64,000 nucleotides of DNA from Corynebacterium sp. (GTDB lineage: Bacteria > Actinomycetota > Actinomycetes > Mycobacteriales > Mycobacteriaceae), in assembly GCF_022712275.1 (NCBI RefSeq), contig NZ_JALAGU010000053.1:1-64000 (forward strand), read 5' to 3'. The position numbers and the translations under genes are program-made. Shown here piece by piece: positions 45,294-55,190 of this stretch (position 1 is its first letter; every line of letters starts with the position of its first letter). The notes under the pieces were generated by a model. The model ran no database searches, was not told the DNA's origin, and saw only the letters and a list, made by a program, of their open reading frames with translations.

Positions 45294-46957
45294 GTGACGC
45301 AACCTCTCCTCTGCTCTCCCTGCGTAACGTCGACATCGCCTTCGGTACGCGGAAGAACCCGCTGCCGACGGTCTTCGACGTCAACTTCGACATCTGGCCC
45401 GGCGAGACCGTCGCCGTGGTGGGTGAGTCCGGCTCGGGCAAGTCCACCACCGCGATGAGCATCATGGGACTGCTGCCCGGTGGCGGCCACGTCACCGACG
45501 GCACCATCACCTTCGACGGCCGGGACATCACCCATCTCTCCGAGCGTGAGTTCACCGGAATCCGTGGTTCCGAGGTCGGTCTGGTCCCCCAGGACCCGAT
45601 GAGCAACCTCAACCCGGTGTGGAGCGTCGGCCACCACATCAAGGAGGCGCTGAAGGCCAACAACGTCGCCTCCGGCTCCGCAGCCCACGACCGGGCCGTC
45701 GAGCTCATGGAGGAGGCCGGGCTCACCGAAGCCGACCGCCGGATCAACCAGTTCCCGCACCAGTTCTCCGGCGGTCAGCGTCAGCGTGCGCTCATCGGCT
45801 GCGGCCTGGCGGCGCGTCCGAAACTGCTCATCGCCGACGAGCCGACCTCCGCTCTCGACGTGACGGTCCAGCAGCAGATCCTCGACCACCTCCAGGGGCT
45901 GACCGAGGAGCTCGGCACCGCGGTGCTGCTGATCACCCACGACCTCGGCCTGGCCGCCGAACGCGCCCAGCGCATCATCGTCATGAGCCAGGGCCGGATC
46001 GTGGAGGCCGGCCCGTCGCTGGAGATCCTGCAGAATCCGCAGCACCCGTACACGCAGAAGCTTGTGGCGTCCGCCCCGTCGGTCGCCGCGCGTCGTATCG
46101 ACCTTGACATCGAGGAACCCCTCCGGGATTCCGGGGAGGACGCTGAAGAGGCGTCCCCCAACCTCATCGAGGTCTCCGGTCTGACGAAGATCTACCAGGT
46201 CCCCGGTGACAGGCCGTGGCGGAAGAAGGACTTCACCGCCGCCGAGGACGTGAACTTCTTCCTGCGCGAGGGCCGCACTCTCGCGCTCGTCGGCGAGTCC
46301 GGCTCGGGCAAGTCCACGGTCGCGCAGATGGTGCTCGGCCTGTTGGAGCCGACCAGTGGAACGGTTTCCTTCGACGGCACCGACGTCACCCACCTGGACA
46401 GGGCCGGTGAGCTGGCGTTCCGACGCCGCGTCCAGCCGGTGTTCCAGAACCCCTACGGGTCGGTCGATCCGATGTACTCGGTGTTCAACACCATCGCCGA
46501 GCCGCTGAAGATCCACAAGGTCGGCTCGAAGAAGGAGCAGGAGGCCCGTGTCCGCGAACTGCTGGACCTGGTGGCCATGCCGTCGTCGATGCTGTCCCGC
46601 TACCCCGGGGAGCTTTCCGGCGGTCAGCGTCAGCGTGTCGCGATCGCCCGTGCGCTGGCGCTGGGCCCGGAGGCGCTGATCCTCGACGAGGCGGTCAGTG
46701 CGCTCGACGTGCTGGTGCAGTCACAGGTGCTCTCGCTGCTCAACGACCTGCAGGACGAGATGGGGCTGACCTACCTCTTCATCACCCATGATCTCGCGGT
46801 GGTCAAGCAGATCGCCGACGAGACGCTGGTCATGAAGTCCGGTCGGATCGTCGAGCGCGGGGAGACGGACGCCCTGTTCGACAACCCGGAGCAGGAGTAC
46901 ACCCGTCGACTCATCGAGTCGATCCCGGGTGGCACGTTGCCGCTGTACCAGGGGTAG
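45290..46957 (+). CDS. Peptide ABC transporter ATPase, fused OppD-OppF type
   Basis: A 555-residue protein with two complete ABC domains. The first has Walker A GESGSGKST near residue 45 and the signature FSGGQRQR; the second has Walker A GESGSGKST near 338 and LSGGQRQR. Each half has its own Walker B and His switch. Fusing the two ATPases in one chain is common in actinobacteria. It ends the four-gene transporter operon; a hairpin follows at 46981-47000. Confidence 0.95.
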   Translation: MSDATSPLLSLRNVDIAFGTRKNPLPTVFDVNFDIWPGETVAVVGESGSGKSTTAMSIMGLLPGGGHVTDGTITFDGRDITHLSEREFTGIRGSEVGLVPQDPMSNLNPVWSVGHHIKEALKANNVASGSAAHDRAVELMEEAGLTEADRRINQFPHQFSGGQRQRALIGCGLAARPKLLIADEPTSALDVTVQQQILDHLQGLTEELGTAVLLITHDLGLAAERAQRIIVMSQGRIVEAGPSLEILQNPQHPYTQKLVASAPSVAARRIDLDIEEPLRDSGEDAEEASPNLIEVSGLTKIYQVPGDRPWRKKDFTAAEDVNFFLREGRTLALVGESGSGKSTVAQMVLGLLEPTSGTVSFDGTDVTHLDRAGELAFRRRVQPVFQNPYGSVDPMYSVFNTIAEPLKIHKVGSKKEQEARVRELLDLVAMPSSMLSRYPGELSGGQRQRVAIARALALGPEALILDEAVSALDVLVQSQVLSLLNDLQDEMGLTYLFITHDLAVVKQIADETLVMKSGRIVERGETDALFDNPEQEYTRRLIESIPGGTLPLYQG

Positions 46958-46980
46958 TGCCGCGCCAGGTGCGACTCGGG

Positions 46981-47000
46981 AGGGTGGAATCAGCCACCCT
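46981..47000 (+). terminator. Hairpin after the peptide transporter operon
   Basis: A perfect 7-bp stem (46981-46987 with 46994-47000) with a 6-nt loop, 24 nt after the ATPase stop. No T-run follows. Confidence 0.5.
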
Positions 47001-47228
47001 GACCAACCGGTCGGGTCGCACCGGCAGCGCGGGGACTCTCACCGGGCCACCGGCGTGCACCCCCGGACGCCAGTCACACCACATACACAACTCACCGTGA
47101 CTCCACCACCCCCAACGGCAGAAAACCGCCAGATCGACCCGGAATCCTCGCCACGGTCACCCCAGGACGCCCCACAGGACCCTCCTCACCTGCACAGTTG
47201 CAGATTCCACTCCACATCACCATTCACC

Positions 47229-47301
47229 CACGAAAGTGTGTGAGCAACCGCGTCACACCACAAAGTGTGACGAACGCGTCACCCCCGCAATTACTTTCGT
47301 G
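47229..47301. promoter_or_regulatory. Repeats in the prpD control region
   Basis: CACGAAAGT (47229-47237) and its reverse complement ACTTTCGTG (47293-47301) flank two imperfect direct repeats of the form AAGTGTG-N-CGCGTCAC (about 47234-47256 and 47253-47275). The spacing does not fit a GlxR site. They may bind a propionate-responsive regulator. Confidence 0.5.
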
Positions 47302-47379
47302 AACATTTTCTCCGGGTCAGATGGAATAGTGGGACCCACATCACATCCTGTGTCCACTGTCACAAAGGAGATTCCCTCC

Positions 47380-48894
47380 GTGGAGAACCACATCGTCCGC
47401 GTCCGTCCGTCCGCCGAAGACTTCCCCAAGAGCGAACACCTCGCGTGGAAGATCGCACAGGTCGCCGCTGACCCGGTGGCCGTGCCGACCGAGTCGGCGG
47501 ATATGGCCGTGAACCGCATCATCGACAACGCCTCCGTCGCTGTCGCCTCCGTGCTGCGTCGCCCGCCGAGCACCGCCCGCTCCCAGGCCCTGTCCCGCCC
47601 GCAGACCCCCGGTTCCACCGTCTTCGGTGTCCCCGGCACCTTCGCCCCCGAGTGGGCCGCGCTGGCCAACGGCGTTGCTGTCCGTGAGCTGGACTACCAC
47701 GACACCTTCCTCGCCGCCGAGTACTCCCACCCCGGCGACAACATCCCGCCGATCCTGGCCGTCGCCCAGCGTCAGGCCGCCGCCAAGGGCCTCACCGGTG
47801 AGGACCTCATCCGCGGTATCGTCACCGGCTACGAGATCCAGGTCGACCTGGTCAAGGGCATCTGCCTCCACGAGCACAAGATCGACCACGTCGCCCACCT
47901 CGGCCCGTCGGTCGCCGCCGGTATCGGCGCGATGCTCAAGCTGGACCCGGAGACCATCTACCAGGCCATCGGCCAGGCTCTCCACACCACCACCGCCACC
48001 CGTCAGTCCCGCAAGGGCCTGATCAGCTCCTGGAAGGCCTTCGCCCCGGCCTTCGCCGGCAAGATGGCCATCGAGTCCGTCGACCGCGCACTGCGCGGCG
48101 AGGGTGCCCCGGCCCCGATCTGGGAGGGTGAGGACGGCTTCATCGCCTGGATGCTCGACGGCAAGGACGCCGAATACACCGTGCCGCTGCCCGCCGCCGG
48201 TGAGGGCAAGCGCGGCATCCTGGACACCTACACCAAGGAGCACTCCGCGGAGTACCAGTCCCAGGCCCCGATCGACCTGGCCTTCCGCCTGCGCAGCCAG
48301 ATCAGCAGTCTCGACGACATCGAGTCGATCGTGCTGCACACCAGCCACCACACCCACTACGTCATCGGTACCGGTGCGAACGACCCGCAGAAGTTCGATC
48401 CGGACGCCTCCCGCGAGACCCTCGACCACTCGGTGATGTACATCTTCGCCGTGGCCCTCGAGGACGGCGTGTGGGACTACAACACCTCCTACTCCCCGGA
48501 CCGCGCCCACACCGCGTCCACCATCGAGCTGTGGAACAAGATCTCCACCGTCGAGGACCCGGAGTGGACCCGTCGCTACCACTCCAACGACCCGCAGGTG
48601 AAGGCCTTCGGCGCCAAGGCTGTCGTCACCCTCAAGGACGGCACCGTCATCGAGGACGAGCTGGCCGTCGCCAACGCCCACCCGCTGGGCGAGCACCCCT
48701 TCGACCGCTCCCAGTACGAGGGCAAGTTCCGCAAGCTGGCCGACGGTCTTGTCGCCGAGAAGGAGCAGGAGCGCTTCCTGGAGGCCGCCCGCAACGCCGC
48801 GTCCCTCGGCGCCGATGAGCTCGACCAGCTCACCGTCACCTTCGATCCCGAGGTCCTGGCGAAGGCCCCGACCATCCCCGAGGGCATCCTCTGA
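47380..48894 (+). CDS. prpD: 2-methylcitrate dehydratase
   Basis: A 504-residue MmgE/PrpD family enzyme that dehydrates 2-methylcitrate to 2-methyl-cis-aconitate in propionyl-CoA breakdown. Motifs include LDYHDTFLAAEYSHPGDN and the long helical MmgE domain. I choose GTG 47380 because AAAGGAG lies at 47364-47370; an in-frame extension to 47236 has no homology. Its stop overlaps the prpB start (TGATG). Confidence 0.95.
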   Translation: MENHIVRVRPSAEDFPKSEHLAWKIAQVAADPVAVPTESADMAVNRIIDNASVAVASVLRRPPSTARSQALSRPQTPGSTVFGVPGTFAPEWAALANGVAVRELDYHDTFLAAEYSHPGDNIPPILAVAQRQAAAKGLTGEDLIRGIVTGYEIQVDLVKGICLHEHKIDHVAHLGPSVAAGIGAMLKLDPETIYQAIGQALHTTTATRQSRKGLISSWKAFAPAFAGKMAIESVDRALRGEGAPAPIWEGEDGFIAWMLDGKDAEYTVPLPAAGEGKRGILDTYTKEHSAEYQSQAPIDLAFRLRSQISSLDDIESIVLHTSHHTHYVIGTGANDPQKFDPDASRETLDHSVMYIFAVALEDGVWDYNTSYSPDRAHTASTIELWNKISTVEDPEWTRRYHSNDPQVKAFGAKAVVTLKDGTVIEDELAVANAHPLGEHPFDRSQYEGKFRKLADGLVAEKEQERFLEAARNAASLGADELDQLTVTFDPEVLAKAPTIPEGIL

Positions 48895-49817
48895 TGACGG
48901 GCCTGTACTCCAGCAACGTCACCCCGACCGACCGTCGCAGGGCTTTCCGCGCGTCGCTGAACGGCTCGGAGATCACCCGCCTGCCGGGTGCGTTCTCCCC
49001 GCTGGTCGCCCGCGCGATCCAGGAGAAAGGCTTCGAGGGCGTCTACGTCTCCGGTGCCGTCGTGGCCGCTGATCTGGCCCTGCCGGACATCGGGCTGACC
49101 ACCCTGACCGAGGTCGCCGGCCGGGCACGCCAGATCGCCCGCGCCACTGACCTGCCGGTCCTGGTGGACGCCGACACGGGCTTCGGTGAGCCGATGTCCG
49201 CCGCCCGCACGATCTCGGAGTTCGAGGACGCCGGTGTCGCCGGCTGCCACCTCGAAGACCAGGTCAACCCGAAGCGCTGCGGTCACCTCGACGGCAAGGA
49301 GGTCGTCCCGACCGACGTCATGCTCCGCCGCATCGGTGCCGCCGTGAAAGAGCGCCGCGACGACCAGTTCGTCATCTGCGCCCGGACCGACGCCGCCGGA
49401 GTCGAGGGCATCGACTCCGCCATCGAGCGTGCCAAGGCCTACGCCGACGCCGGTGCGGACCTCATCTTCACCGAGGCCCTGCACACCCCGGAGGAGTTCG
49501 CGAAGTTCCGCGCCGCAGTGGACATCCCGCTGCTGGCGAACATGACCGAGTTCGGCAAGTCCGAGCTGTTGTCCGCCCGGGAGCTGGAGGATCTCGGCAT
49601 GAACGCCGTGATCTACCCGGTGACCACCCTGCGTATCGCCATGGGCCAGGTCGAGGAAGCGCTCGGCGACATCGCCGAGACCGGCACGCAGAAGGAATGG
49701 CTGGAGCGCATGCAGCACCGTTCCCGTCTCTACGAACTGCTCCGTTACGACGAGTACAACGAGTTCGACCAGGGCGTCTTCACCTACTCCCGCGAGAGCT
49801 ACGACCCCAGCAAGTAA
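48894..49817 (+). CDS. prpB: 2-methylisocitrate lyase
   Basis: A 307-residue isocitrate lyase superfamily enzyme that splits 2-methylisocitrate to pyruvate and succinate. The family signature KRCGH is present at about residues 126-130, with the metal-binding DADTGFG and EDQ segments before it. It overlaps prpD by one base and is translationally coupled to it. Confidence 0.95.
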   Translation: MTGLYSSNVTPTDRRRAFRASLNGSEITRLPGAFSPLVARAIQEKGFEGVYVSGAVVAADLALPDIGLTTLTEVAGRARQIARATDLPVLVDADTGFGEPMSAARTISEFEDAGVAGCHLEDQVNPKRCGHLDGKEVVPTDVMLRRIGAAVKERRDDQFVICARTDAAGVEGIDSAIERAKAYADAGADLIFTEALHTPEEFAKFRAAVDIPLLANMTEFGKSELLSARELEDLGMNAVIYPVTTLRIAMGQVEEALGDIAETGTQKEWLERMQHRSRLYELLRYDEYNEFDQGVFTYSRESYDPSK

Positions 49818-49843
49818 CAGCTGCCGGCAGGAGCCGGCAGTTA
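49815..49843 (+). terminator. Hairpin between prpB and prpC
   Basis: An 8-bp perfect stem (49821-49828 with 49833-49840) with loop AGGA begins at the prpB stop codon. With no T-run it may attenuate or stabilise rather than end the prpDB message. Confidence 0.5.
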
Positions 49844-49923
49844 CCAGCGCTGCCTGACCGGCACACGGCACCACAACCACACCCAACGGGGGACCACCCC
49901 ACTCCATGAGAGGAGCCACTACC

Positions 49924-51060
49924 GTGAGCGAAGAGAGCATCGACATCAAGAAGGGCCTCGCCGGCGTCGTCGTCGACTACACCGCCGTGTCCAAGGTCGT
50001 CCCGGAGACCAATTCCCTGACGTACCGTGGCTACCCGGTCCAGGAACTGGTCGCGAACTGCACCTTCGAGGACGTCGCCTACCTGCTGTGGAACGGCGAA
50101 CTGCCGACCGCGGAGCAGACGGCCGCCTTCGAGAAGACCGAGCGCTCCCAGCGTGAGGTCCCGCAGGCCCTGCTCGACATCATCGCCGACCTGCCGGCCG
50201 ACTGTCACCCGATGGACGTCTGCCGCACCGCGGCGTCCTGGCTCGGCACCCAGGACCCCGAGGCCGACGACCGCTCCGGCGACGGTGTCCGCCGCATCGG
50301 CCTGAGCCTGCTGGCGAAGATGCCGACCGTCATCGCCTGGGACATGCGCCGCCGTCGCGGCCAGAAGTTCATCGCGCCGGACCCGGAGCGGTCCATCGCG
50401 GAGAACTACCTCTACATGGCCTTCGGCGACGAGGAGGGCTCTCCCGCCACCCACCCGGCGGACGTCGAGGCCTTCGACCAGTCCCTCACCCTCTACGCCG
50501 AGCACTCCTTCAACGCGTCCACTTTCACCGGCCGCGTCATCGCGTCCACCACCGCGGACACCTACTCCGCGGTCACCGGTGCGATCGGTGCGCTGAAAGG
50601 CCCGCTGCACGGTGGCGCCAACGAGGCCGTCATGCACAACTTCCTCGAGGTCGACGACCCGGCCAAGGCCGAGGAGTGGGTGCTGAACAAGGCCGACAAC
50701 AAGGAGAAGATCATGGGCTTCGGTCACCGCGTGTACAAGCGCGGCGACTCCCGTGTCCCGTCGATGGAGGCCGCGATGCGCCGCACCGCCGCCAACCACG
50801 ACGGCCAGAAATGGGTCGACATGTACGAGAACATGCAGGCCGCGATGGACAAGCGCACCGGCATCCAGCCGAACCTGGACTTCCCGGCCGGCCCGACCTA
50901 CTACATGCTCGGCATCGACATCCCTTTCTTCACCCCGATCTTCGTGATCGCCCGCGTGGTCGGCTGGACCGCCCACATCGCGGAGCAGAACGAGAACAAC
51001 GCTCTCATCCGCCCGCTGTCCGCCTACAACGGCGAGGCCCAGCGGTCCGTCCAGGCCTGA
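49924..51060 (+). CDS. prpC: 2-methylcitrate synthase
   Basis: A 378-residue citrate synthase family enzyme that condenses propionyl-CoA with oxaloacetate. The catalytic histidines are in LHGGANE and GFGHRVYK, and the short type-II-like length and DFPAGPTYY segment fit methylcitrate synthases. GTG 49924 follows GAGAGGAG; an ATG at 49906 overlaps that site and is unlikely. It closes the prpDBC operon, so propionyl-CoA ends as pyruvate and succinate. Confidence 0.93.
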   Translation: MSEESIDIKKGLAGVVVDYTAVSKVVPETNSLTYRGYPVQELVANCTFEDVAYLLWNGELPTAEQTAAFEKTERSQREVPQALLDIIADLPADCHPMDVCRTAASWLGTQDPEADDRSGDGVRRIGLSLLAKMPTVIAWDMRRRRGQKFIAPDPERSIAENYLYMAFGDEEGSPATHPADVEAFDQSLTLYAEHSFNASTFTGRVIASTTADTYSAVTGAIGALKGPLHGGANEAVMHNFLEVDDPAKAEEWVLNKADNKEKIMGFGHRVYKRGDSRVPSMEAAMRRTAANHDGQKWVDMYENMQAAMDKRTGIQPNLDFPAGPTYYMLGIDIPFFTPIFVIARVVGWTAHIAEQNENNALIRPLSAYNGEAQRSVQA

Positions 51061-51079
51061 CCGCCTCCGCTGCTCCACC

Positions 51080-51116
51080 GTCCGGCTCCCAGGGCTGAGT
51101 AGCCTGGGAAACGGAC
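51080..51116 (+). terminator. prpC terminator hairpin
   Basis: A two-part stem: GTCCG (51080-51084) with CGGAC (51112-51116), and TCCCAGG (51087-51093) with CCTGGGA (51103-51109), separated by 2-nt bulges. It is 20 nt after the prpC stop. Confidence 0.65.
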
Positions 51117-51204
51117 CGCACACCGCCCGCCCCTGCACCGGCACCCCGGTCCAGTGCGGGCGGTTCGCGTACCACTCCACGCCACCAGAAAGGACGCGCC
51201 TCAC

Positions 51205-54200
51205 ATGGCCTACCCTTCACTGCCCTCTTTCGGGAAGATCGTCGTCGCCAACCGCGGTGAGATCGCCGTCCGCGCCTTCCGCGCCGCCTACGAGACCGGC
51301 GCGCAGACCGTCGCGGTGTACCCCCGCGAGGACCGCAACTCCTTCCACCGTTCCTTCGCCGACGAAGCCGTGCGCATCGGTACCGAGGGGTCGCCCGTCA
51401 AGGCCTACCTCGACATCGACGAGATCATCCGGGCCGCGAAGCAGACCGGGGCGGACGCCGTCTACCCCGGATACGGCTTCCTCTCGGAGAACGCCGAACT
51501 CGCCCGGCAGTGCGCCGCCAACGGCATCACCTTCATCGGCCCGTCCCCGGAGACCCTGGACCTCACCGGTGACAAGTCCGCCGCGGTCGAGGCCGCCCGC
51601 AAGGCAGGACTGCCGATCCTCGACGACTCGGCCCCCAGCGAGGACATCGACGAGCTCGTCTCCTTCGCGGAGGGACGCACCTACCCGCTGTTCGTCAAGG
51701 CTGTCGCCGGTGGTGGTGGACGCGGCATGCGCTTCGTCGGTTCCCCCGACGAACTGGCGGAGAAGGCCGCCGAGGCGTCCCGTGAGGCTGCCGCCGCCTT
51801 CGGTGACGGCCGGGTCTACATCGAGCGTGCGGTGGTCAACCCGCAGCACATCGAAGTGCAGATCCTCGGTGACACCCAGGGCAACATCATCCACCTCTTC
51901 GAGCGTGACTGCTCCCTGCAGCGTCGTCACCAGAAGGTCGTGGAGATCGCCCCGGCGCAGCACATCTCCGAGGAACTACGCGACCGGATCTGCGCGGACG
52001 CGGTGAAGTTCTGCGAGTCGATCAACTACTACGGTGCCGGCACGGTGGAGTTCCTCGTCGACGAGAACGAGAACCACGTCTTCATCGAGATGAACCCACG
52101 TATCCAGGTGGAGCACACGGTGACCGAGGAGGTCACCTCCGTCGACCTGGTGAAGTCGCAGATGAACATCCTCGCCGGGGCGTCCCTCGAGGATCTGGGC
52201 CTGAGCCAGGACAGCATCCAGCTGCGCGGTGCCGCCCTGCAGACCCGTATCACCACCGAGGACCCGAACAACGGTTTCCGTCCGGACACCGGCGTCATCA
52301 CCGCGTACCGCTCCCCGGGCGGAGCGGGCGTTCGTCTCGACGGTGCGGCGTCCCTCGGCGGCGAGATCACCGCACACTTCGACTCGATGCTGGTGAAGAT
52401 GACCTGCCGTGGCGCGGACTTCGCCCAGGCGGTCACCCGCGCCCAGCGCGCGCTCAACGAGTTCACCGTCTCCGGTGTCGCCACCAACATCGGCTTCCTG
52501 CGCGCCCTGCTGCGCGAGGACGACTTCCAGCACCACCGCATCTCCACGTCCTTCATCGCCGACCACCCGTGGTTGCTGCAGGCCCCGCCGGCCGACGATG
52601 AGCCGGGCCGTCTGCTCGACTACCTGGCCGACGTAACCGTCAACCGGCCCAACGGCGAGCGTCCGACGGACGTCATTCCGCGCCACAAGCTGCCGGATGT
52701 CGTGCAGGTCAAGGACGCCCGCCACGGTGAGGACGCCAATGTCGCCGAAGGTCTGCCCCGCGGTTCACGCGACCTGCTGCTCGAGGTCGGCCCGGCCGAG
52801 TTCGCGAAGAAGCTGCGTGCCCAGGAGGCCCTGGCCGTCACGGACACGACCTTCCGCGACGCCCACCAGTCCCTGCTCGCCACCCGCGTGCGCACCACCG
52901 CCCTGGTGGACGCCGCGGAGGCGGTCGCCCGGCTGACCCCGGAGCTCCTCTCCGTCGAGGCCTGGGGTGGCGCGACCTACGACGTGGCGCTGCAGTTCCT
53001 CCACGAGGACCCGTGGGAGCGTCTCGACCGGCTGCGCGTCGCGATGCCGAACACCAACATCCAGATGCTGCTGCGTGGCCGCAACACCGTCGGCTACACC
53101 CCGTACCCCGACGTGGTCTGCCGCTCCTTCGTCGCCGAGGCCGCGAAGAGTGGTGTGGACATCTTCCGCATTTTCGACGCGCTCAACGACATCGACCAGA
53201 TGCGCACCGCCATCGACGCTGTCCTGGAGACCGGGACGGCTGTCGCCGAGGTCGCCATGGCCTACGCCGGTGACCTCTCGAACCCGGCCGAGGACCTCTA
53301 CACCCTCGACTACTACCTGAAACTCGCCGAGCAGATCGTCAAGTCCGGTGCCCACGTCCTGGCGATCAAGGACATGGCCGGACTGCTTCGTCCGCAGGCG
53401 GCGTCCACCCTGGTCACCGCCCTGCGCAAGAACTTCGACCTGCCGGTGCACGTGCACACCCACGACACCGCCGGCGGTCAGCTGGCCACCTACCTCGCCG
53501 CGGCGAACGCCGGGGCGGACGCGGTGGACGGGGCGTCCGCTGCGATGGCCGGGACCACGTCCCAGCCCTCCCTGTCCGCGATCGTCGCGGCCTTCGCGCA
53601 CACCGACCGGGACACCGGCATCTCGCTGGACGCGGTGAACTCGCTGGAGCCGTACTGGGAGTCCGTGCGTTCCCTCTACGGTCCCTTCGAGTCCGGTCTG
53701 CCCGGTCCGACGGGTCGGGTGTACACCCACGAGATCCCCGGTGGACAGCTGTCCAACCTGCGTACCCAGGCTGTCGCCCTCGGACTCGGCGACCGTTTCG
53801 AACTCATCGAGGACGCCTACGCCGGCGTCAACAGGCTGCTCGGCCGGCCGACCAAGGTGACCCCGTCCTCCAAGGTCGTCGGTGACCTCGCGCTGCACCT
53901 CGTCGGTGCCGGTGTTACCGTCGACGAGTTCGCCGCGGACCCGCAGAAATACGACATCCCGGCGTCCGTCATCGCCTTCCTGCGCGGTGAGCTGGGTACC
54001 CCGCCCGGTGGCTGGCCCGAGCCGCTGCGCACGAAAGCCCTGGAGGGGCGCGGTTCCACCGCATCGCGTGTCACCGAGGTTCCGGCCGAGGAGGAGGCAC
54101 ACCTGGGAGGCGATTCCTCCCGGGAGAGGCGGAACGCACTGAGCCGCCTGCTGTTTCCGAAGGAGAGCGCCGGTTTCGACGAGCACGAGCGCCAGTTCGG

Positions 54201-54651
54201 TGACGTCTCCACGCTCACCGACCGTCAGTTCTTCTACGGTCTCCAGGAGGGCGAGGAGACAGCGGTGCGGATCAAGGGCAACCCGCCGATGGTGGTCCGT
54301 CTCGACGCCGTCGGAGAGCCCGACGAGAAGGGCATGCGTCAGGTCGTCATGAACGTCAACGGCCAGATCCGCCCGATGCGGGTGCGTGACCGGTCCGTGG
54401 AGTCCGTCACCGCCGCCGCCGAGAAGGCCGATCCTGCTGTGGCCGGCCATGTCGCAGCACCGTTCGCCGGTGCTGTCACAGTCACCGCGAAGGTCGGCGA
54501 CGAGGTCGGGGCGGGTGACGCCGTGGCCGTCATCGAGGCCATGAAGATGGAGGCGTCGATCACGGCCCCGGTCGCCGGCAAGATCGCCCGCGTAGTCATG
54601 ACCAAGCCGACGAAGGTGGAGGGCGGCGACCTTCTCGTCGTCGTGGAGTAG
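51205..54651 (+). CDS. pyc: Pyruvate carboxylase
   Basis: A 1148-residue biotin enzyme that converts pyruvate, bicarbonate and ATP to oxaloacetate, the main anaplerotic step in corynebacteria. In order it has a biotin carboxylase domain (about 10-460; GGGGRGM glycine loop), a carboxyltransferase barrel (about 550-830; DTTFRDAHQS), an allosteric/tetramer region and a biotin carrier domain with the biotinylated lysine in EAMKMEAS at about K1114. The start is ATG 51205 with AAAGGA upstream. It follows prpDBC, which yields pyruvate. Confidence 0.97.
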   Translation: MAYPSLPSFGKIVVANRGEIAVRAFRAAYETGAQTVAVYPREDRNSFHRSFADEAVRIGTEGSPVKAYLDIDEIIRAAKQTGADAVYPGYGFLSENAELARQCAANGITFIGPSPETLDLTGDKSAAVEAARKAGLPILDDSAPSEDIDELVSFAEGRTYPLFVKAVAGGGGRGMRFVGSPDELAEKAAEASREAAAAFGDGRVYIERAVVNPQHIEVQILGDTQGNIIHLFERDCSLQRRHQKVVEIAPAQHISEELRDRICADAVKFCESINYYGAGTVEFLVDENENHVFIEMNPRIQVEHTVTEEVTSVDLVKSQMNILAGASLEDLGLSQDSIQLRGAALQTRITTEDPNNGFRPDTGVITAYRSPGGAGVRLDGAASLGGEITAHFDSMLVKMTCRGADFAQAVTRAQRALNEFTVSGVATNIGFLRALLREDDFQHHRISTSFIADHPWLLQAPPADDEPGRLLDYLADVTVNRPNGERPTDVIPRHKLPDVVQVKDARHGEDANVAEGLPRGSRDLLLEVGPAEFAKKLRAQEALAVTDTTFRDAHQSLLATRVRTTALVDAAEAVARLTPELLSVEAWGGATYDVALQFLHEDPWERLDRLRVAMPNTNIQMLLRGRNTVGYTPYPDVVCRSFVAEAAKSGVDIFRIFDALNDIDQMRTAIDAVLETGTAVAEVAMAYAGDLSNPAEDLYTLDYYLKLAEQIVKSGAHVLAIKDMAGLLRPQAASTLVTALRKNFDLPVHVHTHDTAGGQLATYLAAANAGADAVDGASAAMAGTTSQPSLSAIVAAFAHTDRDTGISLDAVNSLEPYWESVRSLYGPFESGLPGPTGRVYTHEIPGGQLSNLRTQAVALGLGDRFELIEDAYAGVNRLLGRPTKVTPSSKVVGDLALHLVGAGVTVDEFAADPQKYDIPASVIAFLRGELGTPPGGWPEPLRTKALEGRGSTASRVTEVPAEEEAHLGGDSSRERRNALSRLLFPKESAGFDEHERQFGDVSTLTDRQFFYGLQEGEETAVRIKGNPPMVVRLDAVGEPDEKGMRQVVMNVNGQIRPMRVRDRSVESVTAAAEKADPAVAGHVAAPFAGAVTVTAKVGDEVGAGDAVAVIEAMKMEASITAPVAGKIARVVMTKPTKVEGGDLLVVVE

Positions 54652-54664
54652 TACTCCCCCTCCA

Positions 54665-54719
54665 CCGGGCCCTGTGCCCGGCAGCATAGCCCCGTCACTC
54701 GTCCGGAGTGGTGGGGTTT
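54665..54719 (+). terminator. pyc terminator (two hairpins)
   Basis: A 6-bp stem (54665-54670 with 54676-54681) is followed by a longer stem (54690-54700 with 54706-54716) ending in TTT. This is the form of a Rho-independent terminator just past pyc. Confidence 0.7.
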
Positions 54720-54732
54720 CCTGTCTCCTCCT

Positions 54733-55188
54733 CTACAACCGTGGCCCGGGGGCACCGGTGTCCATGCGCTTCATCACCATGGTGGAGGTCAGCCGTTCCA
54801 CCCCGGGCAGGGTACCGAGCACCGTGTCGTAGAGCTCCTGGTAGCCGGCGATGTCCCGGCTTAGCGTCCGCAGGATGAAGTCGGTTTCGCCGAAAAGCCG
54901 CTCCGCGGAGATGACGGCCGGCTCAGCGGCGACCGCATTCTCGAAAGCCGCCACGGTCGCCTGATCGGTCCTACCCATCGTCACCATGACGAGGGCCTCG
55001 AAGCTCAGTCCCAGCGCCTCGGGGGCGATCTCCGCGTGGTAGCCACGGATCGCCCCGGAGCTCTCGAGATCCTTCACCCTACGGTGGCAGGCGGAGATGC
55101 TGAGCCGGACTCTCCGGGCGAGGTCGGTGACACTCATCCGCCCGTCCCGCTGCAGCTGCGACATTATTTCCCGGTCAACTGCGTCCAT
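54733..55188 (-). CDS. Lrp/AsnC-family transcriptional regulator
   Basis: A 151-residue regulator: an N-terminal winged helix-turn-helix (about 1-55; LARRVRLSISACHRRV recognition region) and a C-terminal RAM domain (about 65-140) for amino-acid binding and oligomerisation. The start ATG 55188 is chosen by the family N-terminus MDAVDREI. It is divergent from a LysE-family exporter, the arrangement of amino-acid-responsive Lrp/exporter pairs. An AATAAT -10 inside a palindrome lies 7 nt before its ATG. Confidence 0.93.
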   Translation of the reverse strand: MDAVDREIMSQLQRDGRMSVTDLARRVRLSISACHRRVKDLESSGAIRGYHAEIAPEALGLSFEALVMVTMGRTDQATVAAFENAVAAEPAVISAERLFGETDFILRTLSRDIAGYQELYDTVLGTLPGVERLTSTMVMKRMDTGAPGPRL

Positions 55189-55190
55189 AC

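Larger units (their letters stand above)
46958..47379. other. 422-nt spacer: operon end and prpD control region
   Basis: The left part holds the hairpin at 46981-47000. The right part (47229-47301) carries paired repeats upstream of prpD. I see no gene. A possible AATAGT -10 lies at 47325-47330, 50 nt before the prpD start. Confidence 0.6.

Noticed and set aside
47229..47301. GlxR site in front of prpD
   Set aside because: The TGTGA and TCAC halves are 8 or 9 bases apart, not 6, so this is not a GlxR palindrome. It is reported as an unassigned repeat.
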